Counted from the first letter of the stretch, positions 12,988-25,635 are shown. The stretch is 64,000 nt of DNA from Neckera pumila (GCA_963969595.1 OZ018410.1:30260913-30324912), one strand, 5' to 3'. Notes: generated from the sequence alone by a model not told the origin. Made by a program: numbers and translations.

Positions 12988-14231
12988 ACCTGACTAACTT
13001 GCTTCATTTGGTTGTTTTGTCCGCATTTGTATTTGCTAGTCTACCTGAAATTCTGGCTTTATTCTTGTGAACTGGGCGCTCTCGTTTGGTTTTCCAGCAA
13101 GTGGACGGTCAGTTTACTTCAGCTACAAGTTTCGACAGGGCCCTCCACCGTTTGCCACGTGGAAAGCGCTGGTCCACAGTTGCTTAGACATCTGCGGGAC
13201 ACGGTTATGTCTTCTTCATTGTCAGCCGTGACGTTTTGTTCGTCATGGGCACTCGTTTTTGCCGACGATTATTGTCAACTCATGTGGACGTTACAACTAT
13301 AGTTCTTCATTTCATGTATGTAGTCAGGGCTGACCCTCTCTGAAAAAGGTACTGCACAATTTCTTCCGGATAGTCTGTAGCTATATAGAATCTTACCTGT
13401 CCAGAACCTGACTCACAAAATTGTGATTAGCCTTCCATGGTCAAATGCTACCTGAATCAAGAGTCCCCGATGTCTTTTCAATTACAATCAGATTGGCAAA
13501 TTTGCCGAAACTTCTTTTAACCACTGAGCACGCACATGTTCATCAAATGGCTGAATCTGTGGGCTCCTGTGTACACAATAGAGAATGTTTTGAACTACGT
13601 CCTCATCAGTTGAGGGAAGTGACAAAGAGTTTCCCTCCATTGAACTGTCTAGAATTCATAGAGTGAACGCCATCGGAAGGGAGATACTTACTAGGTAATA
13701 GAACGAGTTGTCCCTCCTCATTGAGAGCACGAACCCTGGCGATGGAAGAAGTTGGTCGTTTCTGCATGTGGTACTATTTTCTTAGCACCTACCGCAGTAA
13801 CTGATAGGAGTGCGTCTCTGTGGCAGGGCGTACGCTGAAATTGGGGAAGAGGAAGACTTGAAGGGGTCGACTTCAAATCTATTGCCTCAGCATACAATTG
13901 GCGATAATCATTGTCAGTAAACCTACATGCAGACGCGAGAAGAAAGTGTTGTTCACAGAGGACCGTCCACAAGAAGTTGACAAGAAGTTGGTAAGTCCCT
14001 AAAACATTCAGTTTTCTCCATCATTTTTGAGAAATGCCTCTTGAACTCAAGGCTTACTCTTTCATTATGTTTTCGTCCTTTTAGAAGTGCCCTTCTCAAC
14101 CATTCATGGTCGTGCAGGGATTAGAGTTTGTGTCAGTAATGTACTTAATTCTTCAGTGCAGAAAATCGTTAGAATGAACTCTGCGCACTTAGTGTTTTAG
14201 ACGTCGACGATTATCAAATACAGTCACGTCC

Positions 14232-14573
14232 ATGGGTTCCCCCATGGATGAAGACATCGACCTTCTCATTGAGAAGCTTGAAAATGAGACCTCAGATATT
14301 CAGTCCTTTGAACAATTCGAGGAGGAGGAGGAACGGTACTTAGAAGACCTCTTATTTCATTATATGGAGCACATGTCGTGGTATGACCTAGGTTTTGTGC
14401 AGACTAAGAACTTCATGCCGGACCCAGTGCAAGATGCATACAACAGTAATCTATACTGCATGTCGTGCTTTTACAATGGAGTTTTTCCATTTGACCATTG
14501 GGAAGAGCAGTATGAAAAATGGTTGTGCGATGAAGCATTTTTAGAGATGCACAGCACCAATGTTGTGGTGTAG
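14232..14573 (+). CDS. small acidic, aromatic-rich hypothetical protein inside the CACTA element
   Basis: An uninterrupted 113-codon frame starts at ATG 14232 in a good context and ends with TAG. The N-terminus is strongly acidic (DEDIDLLIEKLENE, then EEEEERYLEDL). The middle and end are rich in Tyr, Trp, Phe and Met (HYMEHMSWYDLGF, YNGVFPFDHWEEQYEKW), with two Cys close together (YCMSC). No signal peptide or membrane segment is evident. It lies in the 5.9-kb gap between the divergent TnpA-like and TNP2-like genes, where promoters would be expected. I do not recognise it. It could be an accessory protein carried by the element, a first exon of a larger gene, or a captured host fragment. It is the only undamaged frame of its size within this region of the element. 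Confidence 0.4.
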   Translation: MGSPMDEDIDLLIEKLENETSDIQSFEQFEEEEERYLEDLLFHYMEHMSWYDLGFVQTKNFMPDPVQDAYNSNLYCMSCFYNGVFPFDHWEEQYEKWLCDEAFLEMHSTNVVV

Positions 14574-17500
14574 GAATGACAACTGCCCCGGTACATTAAT
14601 GTGCTGATACTGTAATCAGAAGCGGGCCTTCTTTCCGCTTAACAATATCGGATTTAGAAAACATACTGAATACTTAGTGACCATGGTCTTCCCTAATGAG
14701 TGTTAACTTGCTGTTCAAATTCCCAATCTACATAACTGCTATGTCTGTACACATTGTCACTGAATTGTTATTTTTTTGCTATTATTCCAATGTACTTCAG
14801 CATGATTTAGGAAAACAGAAGTTGTTCACAGAAGACATGACGATTTTTACTTGGGAAGATACAGATCCCTGCACATGCACTTGGTTGTCGAATACCATCT
14901 CCTGAATTTGGTTTAATACATGTAACGTCACTTAAAATCATTTGAGGTCTTTGAAATTCTCAGGTTCTTTTGTTAGGTCTGTCCTTCAATTTCTGACGAA
15001 GATGGTGAATTTCATTAAGATGACGGATATTCCATGTGGCACGATCCATTTTAGAATTCTAGAAAAATAGCGGAATGGAAACATGACATCTTGAAATGCT
15101 GACTTTTACAAACATATAGGCCTACCGTAGATTTCAGAGATGTAAGATTGCTATACATATTAAACCGCACAATATATAGAATATGGTACGCTAATAGTTT
15201 TTAACCCCTACAATACCGAAGACCCCTCGGGGGACAGTGGGAATTTCAAGCACGCTTGTGTGCCTTGGATATTTGACCTCATTTTCGTTCTTTTTTTTAA
15301 AAGATTTAAAATCACATTATAATTTTATAAAAATGATTTTTTACGCTTCACATGTCCAGAAGTATAAGTTATGCCAGTGAACGTCAAATCAGCAATTCAC
15401 CGGGTAAAATAAAATATGAAAATGTAAATTTAAATTTTTTTTTTTTTTTTCCCTTGAAGAAAATGATTTTGTTTACATTTGAAGCTTTGATTCATTCATT
15501 TTGGACTGAGAATAACAAATGTATGAACAGTCTTCTTTGGTGAGCAATTCAAGCATCTTATAAAAATATAACTTACACAATGAATATTTCAATGCAATTT
15601 TTAATTTTTTTTTTTTAAATCTTATGTTTGATTGCAAAAACAATCCCACGGTTTACATTAGGGTGTTTTTAATTCCACCTATTAGCTAATAACGCTATAC
15701 TATTTTACTAAATGTTGGACCTTCTTTTACTTAACAATTTTTAAAAATGTGGAAATCAAGTTCAGACATTATATATTTCTTTCGAACATTGTGAACCCAG
15801 TCCTTTGAACCCCAAAAAAATAAACTGAATGGTGTGTAGTGTAAAGAGAACCAGCAAATGGCCATCGAAGTCCTATTCAATTGCAGCCCACTATTAAAAG
15901 AAGCTTCTTCTGTGAACTTCTAATGTTAATGTCTTCCAATCCGTACAGTCAAAATCCATGAAATGTATATCACATCAATTAAGAGAAATGGAGGATTAGA
16001 TCCTACAGTTAGATTTTGAACCAATATTTTTTTTCTCTGGTTTTGGAAGTGATCACAGCAGAAACTGCAGTTTTCATTGGTTTTGAAGCCATAAAATGTC
16101 TTGGTATTATAGGGGTTTAATATGTAGGGAAGGTACAGACTTCATAGATGAAGAACTCACATAGTTTTGAAACAACACGAAATGCACTGAATTATTTGCC
16201 CTTTTTATCAAATTTCGTTGATTCCATGGAAATGGCAATTTCCATATATGTTTATTATCTAAGCTTACAAAAAGTACAGAATAGTGTCATTGGCCTTCAA
16301 CTTTATAATTTAAATCTACCATGTGGAAGTTATTCTAGAGAAATGTGAAAGACTTCACGGGGTGACTGTCTGTGGCGGAAAGTTTGACTTCCCTACAAAA
16401 GGTAGACACGCACCTTAGGGAGTCATACGCTTCATGTCTTTGCTGCTGAAGCACAGAATGATGTCATATTTTGAGATGTAGGAATAATAAAACAACCTAC
16501 TGAAAGATCTTTGTGCTGTAGCTGAAATGGGTGGTTCAAAAAAATGAATTCTGACCTCTACGTATAACAAAATCAATGTTTTCAACAGTGAAGTCCCAAT
16601 TTATGAATTAGTTGATTTTGTTCCACAGAAGATTGTTATACTCGCTCAGCAAATAATTCTTTCTTTGAAGTGTATGTTACACTTTTCAATTGTACGTATA
16701 TATGGAGTACTGACAAATAGGGTAGACAAGAACTGTCCTAATTGTAAGTAATGAATTAATGTATAGTTAGGTGTACAGTTCAGTGAAATTCATTTTTTGT
16801 ACTTCTATGTTCAAGTGAATTAGGTTATACTTTGTAAAAAATTATTTTACTATAGGAAAAAAAATATTTTTCAATTCTGTAATTGAAAGGGTGCCTGCTA
16901 GTACTGCAGATTATGAAGAGCGGAAAAAAGATGTGCAATTGGGTTTACTTTGGTGTAATTTGCAGGACACTTGTGTAAAAAAAGGAACCACAGAAGTAAC
17001 GTACACTAGAAAGAAGTACATGAGTACATCAGGTGGCTAAGGAATTGAAGGGATGAATAAGGGGGAACAATATTTGGTTATAACCCCGTATTTGTAACTC
17101 CTACATTCTTTATCCTCCACTATTACAACATTGAAAATAATTTTTTTTTTTTTTTTTTTTTTTTTTATAAAAAATTCCTTGTTGGCCTACAACCAATGAA
17201 TCCATGAATGCAGGTGTACACATGAAATGATAATTTGTAGGGATTACAACTGAAGTACAAAATCAATGAAGAGTTGTCTTCTTACAAAGTTTCATACGAC
17301 AAACATCCCAACATAAGTGTCTAATATAACATTAATTTAGTGGTAATTGAAGTGAGTAATGTCTGTGGATTTCTGAAAAGTGAACAGATGTTCTTGAGGT
17401 GTGCACGTGTACTATTATGGTTTGTCCAGTTAATTTGCTACCTATGATTTTCTTTATTTTTCTACCCTTTTCTTTGGTTTTCACAGTCATTTCCGGTCGT

Positions 17501-17954
17501 TAGTATTGAACCAAATGTTTTGCAGAAGGCATGTTGTCACCCGTTTGAATGTTAGTGACCTCTGTGTAGAAGACATGAGTGTCTAACCTTGAGGTTTGAA
17601 CATCATGTTCATTTCAGTGACACATTACAAAATGAACATGTACACGAAATGTAGTTTTCATATATAGTGAGGGAAAGCTGAATTTCTAGTTGTCCCGGGG
17701 ATATGCATGTTCTTTAATTATGGTAGATTCAGGTTTATAAAATTAATTCTTTGATTTCCTTCTTGTACTGAAACTATATGCAAAGGTAATATATGTTTAC
17801 ATTTGAAGTACGCATTGATGCCAGGAATCAAAGGGCGTTCCCATACAACTGAAATGGACACTCGTCATTTTGTTAGATACAGATATCCAAGGGAACCGAA
17901 TACTGAAGTTCATAGCAATTGAAATAGAGAAGCTGTAATAGGGTTTTCTTGAAA
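14574..17954. other. gene-free AT-rich spacer upstream of the TNP2 gene
   Basis: No coding sequence is supported. The stretch is AT-rich with many short poly-A and poly-T runs, including an uninterrupted T run of about 26 bases at 17141-17166. A patch at 15200-15245 (TTAACCCCTACAATACC, then CCCCTCGGGGGACAGTGGG) recalls pieces of the TTAA-flanked MITEs near 39-41 kb but no complete copy is present. The last few hundred bases probably hold the TNP2 promoter. No clear TATA box was picked out. Confidence 0.4.
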
Positions 17955-20900
17955 ATGAATGTGAACGTGGACGCCAGGCGTGTCCGAGTACGTTTCACAA
18001 CAGACGGTCGTTCCTTGAGACACATTCCTGTGGGTGATATAATATTGCAAACTAAGTTGCGGGTGGCAAAAGAGCTAGATGTACCAGCTTTCAGATGCTC
18101 TTGCCGAGATTGTCATGGTGGCCGTTGAAAATCGATTGCAGTAATTCGGAAACACCATGAAGCAGTGGGTAGAGATCCATTTTTAACGAAATCAATGATA
18201 GGAGGTGATCCATTGGAGGGGTATCCATCTCGGGGACTGTGGGTGGAAGATGTGGCGTACGACAATGACATTGTTGTAGAAGATGGTCCTATTGAATCTG
18301 ATGCAGCAGTTCCAGAGGACCACGTGTTAGAGGAAAACGCTGGCAGAAGTACTGATGCTATTGATCCTCCACTTGATGAATATCATGAGGTCCACCGACA
18401 AGTGATGGAGGCCTTTGATCAGGGGGATGCATTGCATGTGGAGGGTCCAGGTGGTGTGGACGTGGACAACAACGATGACGCAGCTTGTGACGGTGTTGAT
18501 GGATTGGAGGATTTATATGAACAAGCCACAACACCTTTGTATGCAGGGGCAAAGTGCAGCGTGGTGTCGGCAACGATAATTATAATGAACATGTGTACTG
18601 TTTTTCGAGTGAGCAACAGATTCATCTGCTGAGTTGTTGCATTATTTATCAGCAAATGTGCTACCAGCAAACAATAAACTACCAGGTAGCCACTATATTG
18701 CTAGACGTACAATCCGGAAGTTGGGTTTGAACTATAACAATGTCCACGCTTGTCCAGACGGCTGTGTGCTTTTTGAAGAAGAGTATGCTTCTCTGGAGAG
18801 TTGTCTGAAGTGCAATAAATCACGATGGATGGAAGGTAGTACATGCATTCCAACTAAAGTGATTCGTCATTTTCCTCTAATTCCTCGTTTGAAGCGTATG
18901 TGGAGGTCAGCCGAAATAGCGACCATGTTGACGGGCTATCTGAAGCACATTAGCGAAGACGGGATTATGCGTTCCGTGGTGGACAGTCCCGCTTGGAAAC
19001 ACGTTGACAGAGATCTGGTATTTAATAATTTTGGTGCGAAGAAGCGGAACATGCGTTTTGCACTGTCACTAGATGGTGTGAATCCGTTCAAGTTGAGTAA
19101 TACAAATTGGTCAACGTGGCATGTGCTCTTACTCATCTATAATTTTGAGCCATGGTTTGTGACAAAGAAATTTTTCATTTCTTTGTGCATTTTGATATCC
19201 GGCAAGACGTCTCCTATGTCAAAAAACATGGACATTTATTTGCATCCTCTGTTGAGGGAAATGCTTCAATTGTGGGAAGGCGTGCCAGCTCTTGATTTCT
19301 CTCGTCCAGAGGGTTCAAGTAGCTTTACATTGCGTGGTCTTCTTTTGTGGACAATATCAAATTTTCCAGCTGATGGCTTGATTTCGGGTCTCTGTTGCAA
19401 AGGATACAAGGGATGTCCATCGTGTGGGCCTGAAACGGAAGCACGTATGGCGAGAACAGGTGATGTTCTACGTGATCGACAAACGAGAGGTTCAAAAATA
19501 GTGTATGGAGGTGCACGGCGGTATTTACCGCGACATCATCCGTACCGTCGAAACAAAAGATTCAATGGCATTGTAGAGCATTGGACAAGTCCGGATGTAG
19601 TGTCGGGGATTGACGTCATACGATATGCAACATTGTTGTGTTGAGAGGAGCGCGCTTTGGGAATACGCAAAGTATCTGGCTGCAACTGGAACTAGTTAGT
19701 CATTGACTTCAAACAATCTTCAAGTCTTCTAGTCTTCAATCTTCTCTTTGTTCTTCGGCCTTCAAACTCCTCCCCGTTGGCCTATCATGTGTTGGCTCTA
19801 AACGGGTCAGGATTCAGTCAGGTAGGTAATAAGAACCACGGGCCTTGGACGGGTAAAACGGGATGGCATAACACGAGATGCCGTCCGGATGATGGGCTCC
19901 TAAATTTCAAACTCCCGATGACCAACTCTAACTAGGCTTTAGCTTTCACCGTGAGAACAAACAGATTCGACCATGTGGGTGATTAAATCCCATCGTCTCC
20001 ACAAACACAAAACGAGGCTAAGCATTGGTTTAACCCAAGCTGCCCGCAACAACAAAAGTTTACAATAAAAGACAAGCCACAAGCCACAACACACAAATTC
20101 TCCTCCAACTCCAACTTCAAATCTTCACTCCAACTTCAATTTCAAAGCTAAACTTTGAATGAACGCCACCAATGCTCCACAACTCCAAATAGAATGAGTG
20201 ATAGCTCTTTGTAAAGCTAATACAATTTTATATACTTTCACCAAATTTCAGTTCATTCAAATACTCTCTCCAATATCTATGATTGCCCAAAGTTTCGGCC
20301 TCTAAAAGTGAGGGCAGCAGACCCTCCTTCACTTCATCACTCACAACTCACTTATAAATGTTCCAAATACAACAAATGATAGCTATTTGAAAAGCTAACA
20401 GAATTCTCTACAACTTCTCAAAATTTCATCGCAAAATAAAAATCTGTCTGTCTTCTATGGTTGGTCAAAGTCTCAGCCCCTTCAATTGGGAGGCAGCAGA
20501 TCTTCCTCCACTCAAACTAGCATAAATCTCCACTCACAACTTCAATTCAAGCAAGAAAAGACCTCTTCCAATCACAACATCATAATACACAACTCCTCCA
20601 ATTTTTATTGAAAAAAAAAACCCTCTCCAAAATATAACACAACAACCACCTCCAAACATTCGGATCCCCCCCCCTAAACTCACAACGAGAGAGAAGATGA
20701 AAAAAAATCACCTTTTCCCACCTTAACTTCACTCTAACTTCACTCTATCTCTTTATCTTTTACTTTTCCACTCAATCTCCATCTTAATTTATCTCTAACT
20801 TCACTCTATCCACTCTATCTACGGAATAAAGAACTAAAATCTACATATATCTAGTAGAGGTAAAAAAAAACTAGAACCCCAATTTCTTGAGACTCAGAAA

Positions 20901-23773
20901 AAAAACCTCTAGTTTGACATAGTATAATCTAAATAAAACACAAAGAAGAATATTGAATGAGATGAAGCCACCTCAAATGATGCCAACTTCTTTATAATGC
21001 AACAAATATTAAAATCTATCTAAATCATATATATATATACATAATCTACATAATGTCTGCATTTGCAACACGACAGCGTGGCGACAGAGCTACCTTGATA
21101 TAGGTGGGAAAGAAAATGGAAAAGACGACCCTGTTCATTTAACTGGAGTGAAACGTTTGAGTTCACTATTTGAACTTCCATACTGGCAGGTGAGAATTAT
21201 TGGGTGGAACCTAAAATTTAATTTCAATAGTATAAGCTGAATTGTAACTATTCATGCAATGAGTGGCATTGTAGAGAAGGGGGCTTTTTCCTTAGTTTTC
21301 TATTTGTATCACAGTAGAAGTTCTAGAACAGGGATGTATAATTCAATAGAAATGCATAGATTTCTTGAAGTGAAGAAAATATGAGAAAGCATTACATTCA
21401 CAATAGAATCTTGCAGATGGATTGAAATGTTCTGTTTTTTCCTGGCAGTATCTCCTCATTTGGCATTTGTTGGATGTAATGCACTGTGAGAAGAACCTTT
21501 GTGAAAACATTGTGAAAACATTGATGGCTATGAATGATACTCCTGGAAGTCGACAAGATGCGGAAAATCTGGGAATTCGTAAAGAAATATGGCTGCAGAC
21601 ATCTGCACGTGAAAATGTGGACTACTACATGCCACATGCTCCGTATGTGTTGAATGTGGAAGAACGGAAAGAGTTTGTTGGAATTATCTCAAGTATCCGA
21701 ACTCCAACAAATTATGTCAGTTCCATTCACAAGCGTTTGGTGGATGGGAAATTGCATTATATGAAAACGCATGATTACCATGTTCTGATGCAGCAGGTAA
21801 GTTATTGAGTTCTGTACTTTGGGAACCACACTTACTCATACGTTGCTGAAATGGTAGATATTCTGTGAATAATGAGGATGGTTGTCAAGAAGAGAAGAAG
21901 TTTTATTAAAAGGAAGGAAAAATGAATTACCTCATTGTAGGTACTGACAAATAGCAGTACAGCTATTTAGAAATGTTTACTCATTCCAAATAGTGCTATG
22001 TTACATGAACTTGGACCACCTCGTCAATGTATCCGGTACATAATGTACCGTGTTTTTTCTCATTTGTTGTGGAAAGTGCAGGTACTTCCAGTTGCTGTTT
22101 GTAATAAATTGGATGAGAATGTGCGTTCAGCGATCATTAGAATGTGCCACGTTTTCCAGAGACTCTGTGACAAGCAAGTTAAAAAGAGTGATGAAGGATG
22201 TAGTGATGGCCACTTGCATGCTGGAGAAAGAATTTCCACCCACGTTTTTGAATGTTATGACGCATCTTCCAATGCACTTAGTGCAACAGTTATTCATGTG
22301 TGGTCCCGTGCATTGCCGGTGGATGTATCCAATCGAGAGGTATATGAAGACGTTGAAGGATTATGTTTGTACATATGCACATCCAGAAGGAAGTATAGCG
22401 GAAGGTTATAAAATGGAAGATACATTGGGTTTTTGCACAGAGTACATGAAGCAATACAGAGGCACAATCCAATGTGTGTGGGACGGAATGGAGGATGCCA
22501 GAATGAATGATGAGGTTTTGTCACCTCATGAATCAAAGAAGAGGAAATTGTCGCAGAAAATGCGAAGCTATGCGCATGCCTTTGTTTTGGACAATGCTGC
22601 CTGTTTGCAGTCCTAGCGAGAGTGAGTGATTGAAGTGGAAACTCAGAATTGAGTTTGACAACATTAAATAATTTTAACATCATTCAATTCATAAGAAAGT
22701 GTTTCTGTGAATGCCTTGCAAAAAATGGGTGCAAATAGAGGTATCAAAAGATGAATGGGAGTTTCATGCACCGTTATTGTGCAACAGAAGTGATTATTCA
22801 ATTGGCCATTGTAAGGCATGTTCTAGGTTTCTGTGTTGACATGATGTTTGAACAAATTAATGTGCAAAGAAATTCCATTCATTTATTATACGAGCACTTT
22901 GACGTTCATGCACTTTGACTTATAGCACTTGTGCATTGGATGTTGCATTGCAGAGAGTATGCAATTGCGAAAACACGAAGATGGGAAGAACGTGAGTCTT
23001 ATCGAGTGGAGAGTTGACGTCGTCATGTTCCTGGAGCCATGCAATATCCATTGGAGTTGAGTGAGTTGCCATCCTTTGCAGATTGGTTTTGTGCACGAGT
23101 TCGAGATGCACAAAATGCTGGTGAGGATGTGGACGCAGATGTTTTACAATATAGTCAACCGCTCGAGCATTATGCAACATCTCATAGACAGATGTATAGT
23201 TATGGAGTGCACTTCCGAGTTCAGAGTTTAGAAGCCGCCCTTGTAGCAAGGGACTCATGTGTTGTAGCCTCTTTTACACGGGAATTGAGATGGGGGATTC
23301 GCAATGGTAGACCCACAGAGAGAACGGATGATTATGTGGGCTACATTGAAGAAATTTTGGAGCTGGACTATCGCAATCATTGCACCACAATGTTAGTATG
23401 TGATTGGGTACAAGCGTCACGTGATGCGCGATCTCCGAACATGGTCCGCGACAAGTACGGCTTCACCGTTGCTAACTTCAACCACATGGATGGACAAGTG
23501 CATGTCAATTCTTTTGCATTTCCCTTGCATTGTGAGCAAGTGTTTTTTTCTGATGATCTACACCGTCGAGGATGGAAAGTAGTATGCCGAACTGATGTTA
23601 GGGGTAGACGGATAGAACCTTTGTCTTCAACAATTGTTCCCAATGCCTTGGACATCGGCAACGATGCAGATTTTGTAGATCTGCAGCCCTCAATTTTAGA
23701 ATCAGAAGCACCATGCGTCCCTCGTACAATAGGAGGCCTGTACATTACAACATTTGAACGTGCACCGGTATGA
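17955..23773 (+). pseudogene. TNP2-type CACTA transposase (Transposase_21 with DUF4218- and DUF4216-like parts), broken
   Basis: The chosen start is ATG 17955. The N-terminal part has a Cys/His cluster (FRCSCRDCHGGR), then an acidic linker. The Transposase_21 core follows (HACPDGCVLFEEEY, SCLKCNKSRW, CKGYKGCPSCGPE). After a nested insertion (19630-21079) it continues as LTGVKRLSSLFELPYWQ up to a donor at 21189. The exon 21449-21796 holds LLDVMHCEKNLCENI, the family's LDVMH motif. From 22082, HLPMHLVQQLF and then the MYPIERYMKTLK helix mark the DUF4218-like part. 22952-23773 is DUF4216-like (YVGYIEEILELDYRN, CDWVQA). It would catalyse cutting and joining of CACTA ends. Damage: TGA at 18126, a one-base frameshift near 18625, the nested element, a frameshift near 22185, TAG at 22614 and TGA at 23015. 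The type is confident; the gene is certainly inactive. Confidence 0.82.
19630..21079. mobile_element. non-coding TIR element, copy 1, inserted in the CACTA transposase
   Basis: The ends read ACATTGTTGTGTT and AACACGACAGCGT, imperfect inverted repeats that match the ends of a second copy at 41964-44213. The internal sequence is also shared (GGCTCTAAACGGGTCAG, ATGCCGTCCGGATGATGG), with two or three degenerate internal units of roughly 170-180 bp, each holding a CCAAAG-TTTCGGCC...GGGCAGCAGA segment. The insertion splits the Transposase_21 core, and coding resumes immediately beyond it. No target duplication is clear at either copy. A TGTTGA...AACA reading could suggest a solo LTR, but the extended inverted ends argue for a TIR element. 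Confidence 0.55.
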
Positions 23774-24509
23774 CAGCATGTTTGACCCTTGCATTAGTGC
23801 CATGTGAGTTACTTTTAATCATGTACAGCCTATTAGAGGTAGTGTCAAAGAAACAAAGGAAGCACTGACTTTCTTGTTCTAAAAAATGTATGGTATGACG
23901 TTTGAATTTAAATGTTATTATATTATGTTATTTTAATTTCCAAGAAACGTGTATTGTGCATGTAGTTAATAGATTAATGATCAAATTTTCTAATCTGGCA
24001 TTACAATTTTCTAAACGTCAGCAGAAAACGTGGTATTGCTATATTTTGTGTCCAAAAAAACAGTGTTGTCATGAAAAAGCAACACTTCATTTAAACAAAA
24101 ACATTAGCTTATTCACTGCAACATAGCAATACATTTTCAAATCTGACGCCTCTCATCCTCTAACATTCATCTGTTTGCAAAAACATGCTCTGTTTCTTTA
24201 AAACGTAACTAAAAACGGTTGTTTCTTATAGTGAATAGTACAGGATTGGTGACCAAATCAATCTAGCCTTTACTATTCCAAATGAGCCTACTATAGAGGT
24301 TTTAGGAAATCCTAAGTTTAGTATCCTATTTTCTTTCTACTAAGGAAAAAAATGAAAGCATTATTCTATACCCTATTTTATATATATTTGTGCACGGGTC
24401 TTATTCACAATGCTATGGTAGATCGAAAAAAATATAAATTTTCTCTCCAAAGATTAAAATTGACCCTACTTTTTATCTCACCTAATTTTCTAAAAAACCG
24501 GAAGTGAGT
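23774..24509. other. right arm of the CACTA element, no gene
   Basis: AT-rich sequence follows the transposase stop and runs up to the right terminal repeat. The short open frame at 23902-24126 is AT-driven and has no recognisable motif. CCCTATTTTATATATA and GACCCTAC-like words recur, as in the left flank, but no clear subterminal repeat array was found. Confidence 0.4.
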
Positions 24510-24540
24510 GAGTGACCTCCCCGAGGATCTTACAATAGTG
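24510..24540 (-). repeat. right terminal inverted repeat of the CACTA element
   Basis: Read on the minus strand it begins CACTATTGTAAGATCCTC and continues GGGGAGGTCACTC. It keeps the diagnostic CACTA terminus and pairs with 2658-2692. Confidence 0.8.
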
Positions 24541-25413
24541 AATAACTTGTCTCCCAGTGATTGGTATCACCTTCATCGAGTTCTCAAAGTCATTATAGTT
24601 TGTCACAATGCAAAACGCCATCTTTCACAATTCTTTATGTTCACACGCAAGTTCATGCCCCTAAAAGATCAAGTGGAGTCTCATGGTTTTTTTACCCATT
24701 TGAATTTGAAAGTTGGGAACTAATGTGTAGCTTAGAATATTTTAAAATTAGTGGGTGCAATGTAGCATTGCCAAATCCATCTCTTGAATTGTCTTTGTTC
24801 AAGGTGAATGTAGGTGTTTTTTGTGTGCGCATATGTTATGGCATTGTTGATGTTCAGGTTTTCTACATTGATTTCATTTATACTTGTCTTAACTAGTTAG
24901 TTTATTTAACATGTTTTTGTGAATGCAAGGAAACCCTCTAGCCTTTTTATTTCAACATTAGGAAAAAATCGATTTCCCCGAATGATAAATGTAGTAGAGT
25001 TGAATGCCATATCCAATTATCTACAAGTAAAGCATAGCTGCCAACAAATTTATACTGGACTCAAAGAATAGATTTGGACAAGGACATGACAAAAGAATTT
25101 CATATGTGGGATTGCTTTGTGCTTTGGACAAAGAACACTGAGATGCTGCGGGCCATCTTGGCTTATTAAAATTGCATCAATCACTTTTAGGCCATCCAAC
25201 CTTTCAAAGCCGCTAACATTCTAGGGGCTAGGACTATTTGGATGAATATAGGCAACCCAAAGAACCAAAAAGAGGTAGTTGTTGTCAAGAGAGTTTTTGC
25301 CGCTACAAAAACCATGTTGTCCCTCAAATCTCCAAGGATTTTCAGCTAACTAGATAGCTTTTACCTTAATCTTATAGTTGTCACATTAGACGGCCTATTT
25401 GTCCAGACCGTCT
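24541..25413 (+). pseudogene. MULE-like transposase remnant, N-terminal part
   Basis: Two overlapping frames carry pieces such as SWELMCSLEYF, NVALPNPSLELSLF and VNVGVFCVRICYGIVDVQVF. Downstream (about 25060-25350) come KEFHMWDCFVLWTKNTEMLR and ANILGARTIW. The second piece also exists at about 60540-60840 (KEFRRGIAL..., NILGAR-IW), so this is a repeated family. Together with the downstream fragments it forms one long decayed gene whose C-terminus has a SWIM finger. Frameshifts and stops are frequent. The assignment to the MULE group rests mainly on the SWIM finger and a conserved Asp in later fragments. Confidence 0.45.
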
Positions 25414-25635
25414 CACTACAAGAGAATGGGGGTGTTTTAAGTGAGTTTTAAGTATAGTCCTAGATACAAGATTTTAAGTAATGACCTTGAAATCAATTTC
25501 CAGCAAAATTTTACTAGAAGTACATGTGTTTCTAGTCAGATTTTGCTAAAAATTGCCTTAAAGGTCATTATTTAAAACCTTATGTCTAGGACTATGCTTA
25601 AAGAGTCACTTAAAACAATCCATTCTCTTTTAGTG
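25414..25635. mobile_element. 222-bp CACTA-type MITE with perfect TCT target duplication
   Basis: The element starts CACTACAAGAGAATGG and ends CCATTCTCTTTTAGTG, an inverted repeat with one mismatch in 16 bases. It is flanked on both sides by TCT (25411-25413 and 25636-25638), the 3-bp duplication expected for CACTA. Inner arms are also partly palindromic (TAGTCCTAGA / TCTAGGACTA and TAATGACCTT / AAGGTCATTA), so the whole unit could fold as a hairpin. It interrupts the MULE-like remnant. Confidence 0.85.

Larger units (their letters stand above)
2658..24540. mobile_element. Very large CACTA (En/Spm) DNA transposon with two divergent broken genes and nested insertions
   Basis: The right end reads ...ACAATAGTG, i.e. 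CACTATTGTAAGATC on the minus strand, and continues CTCGGGGAGGTCACTC. The left end at 2658 carries TTGTAAGATC, a 4-base insertion, then CTCGGGGAGGTCACTC in the opposite orientation. Between them lie a TnpA-like gene (minus) and a TNP2-like transposase gene (plus), the two protein types expected of a plant CACTA element. The outermost left bases read CAAAT instead of CACTA, so that end has mutated. Flanking trinucleotides are ACT (left) and AAT (right), an imperfect 3-bp duplication. At 21.9 kb it is long for the family. About 5 kb is explained by two nested elements (about 6.91-10.44 kb and 19630-21079). Both genes are inactivated. Confidence 0.72.

Noticed and set aside
15200..15245. Possible further TTAA MITE (TTAACCCCTACAATACC...)
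   Set aside because: Only a short stretch resembles the family, the ends do not pair and no right end with TTAA follows.
18358..18670. Minus-strand frames opposite the TNP2 acidic linker
   Set aside because: They are shadows of Asp/Glu/Val-rich coding sequence on the plus strand.
19637..21070. Solo LTR starting TGTTGAGAG and ending GCAACA
   Set aside because: Complementarity extends beyond TGTT...AACA at both ends in both copies, and no 5-bp direct duplication is present, so a TIR element fits better. It is not fully excluded.
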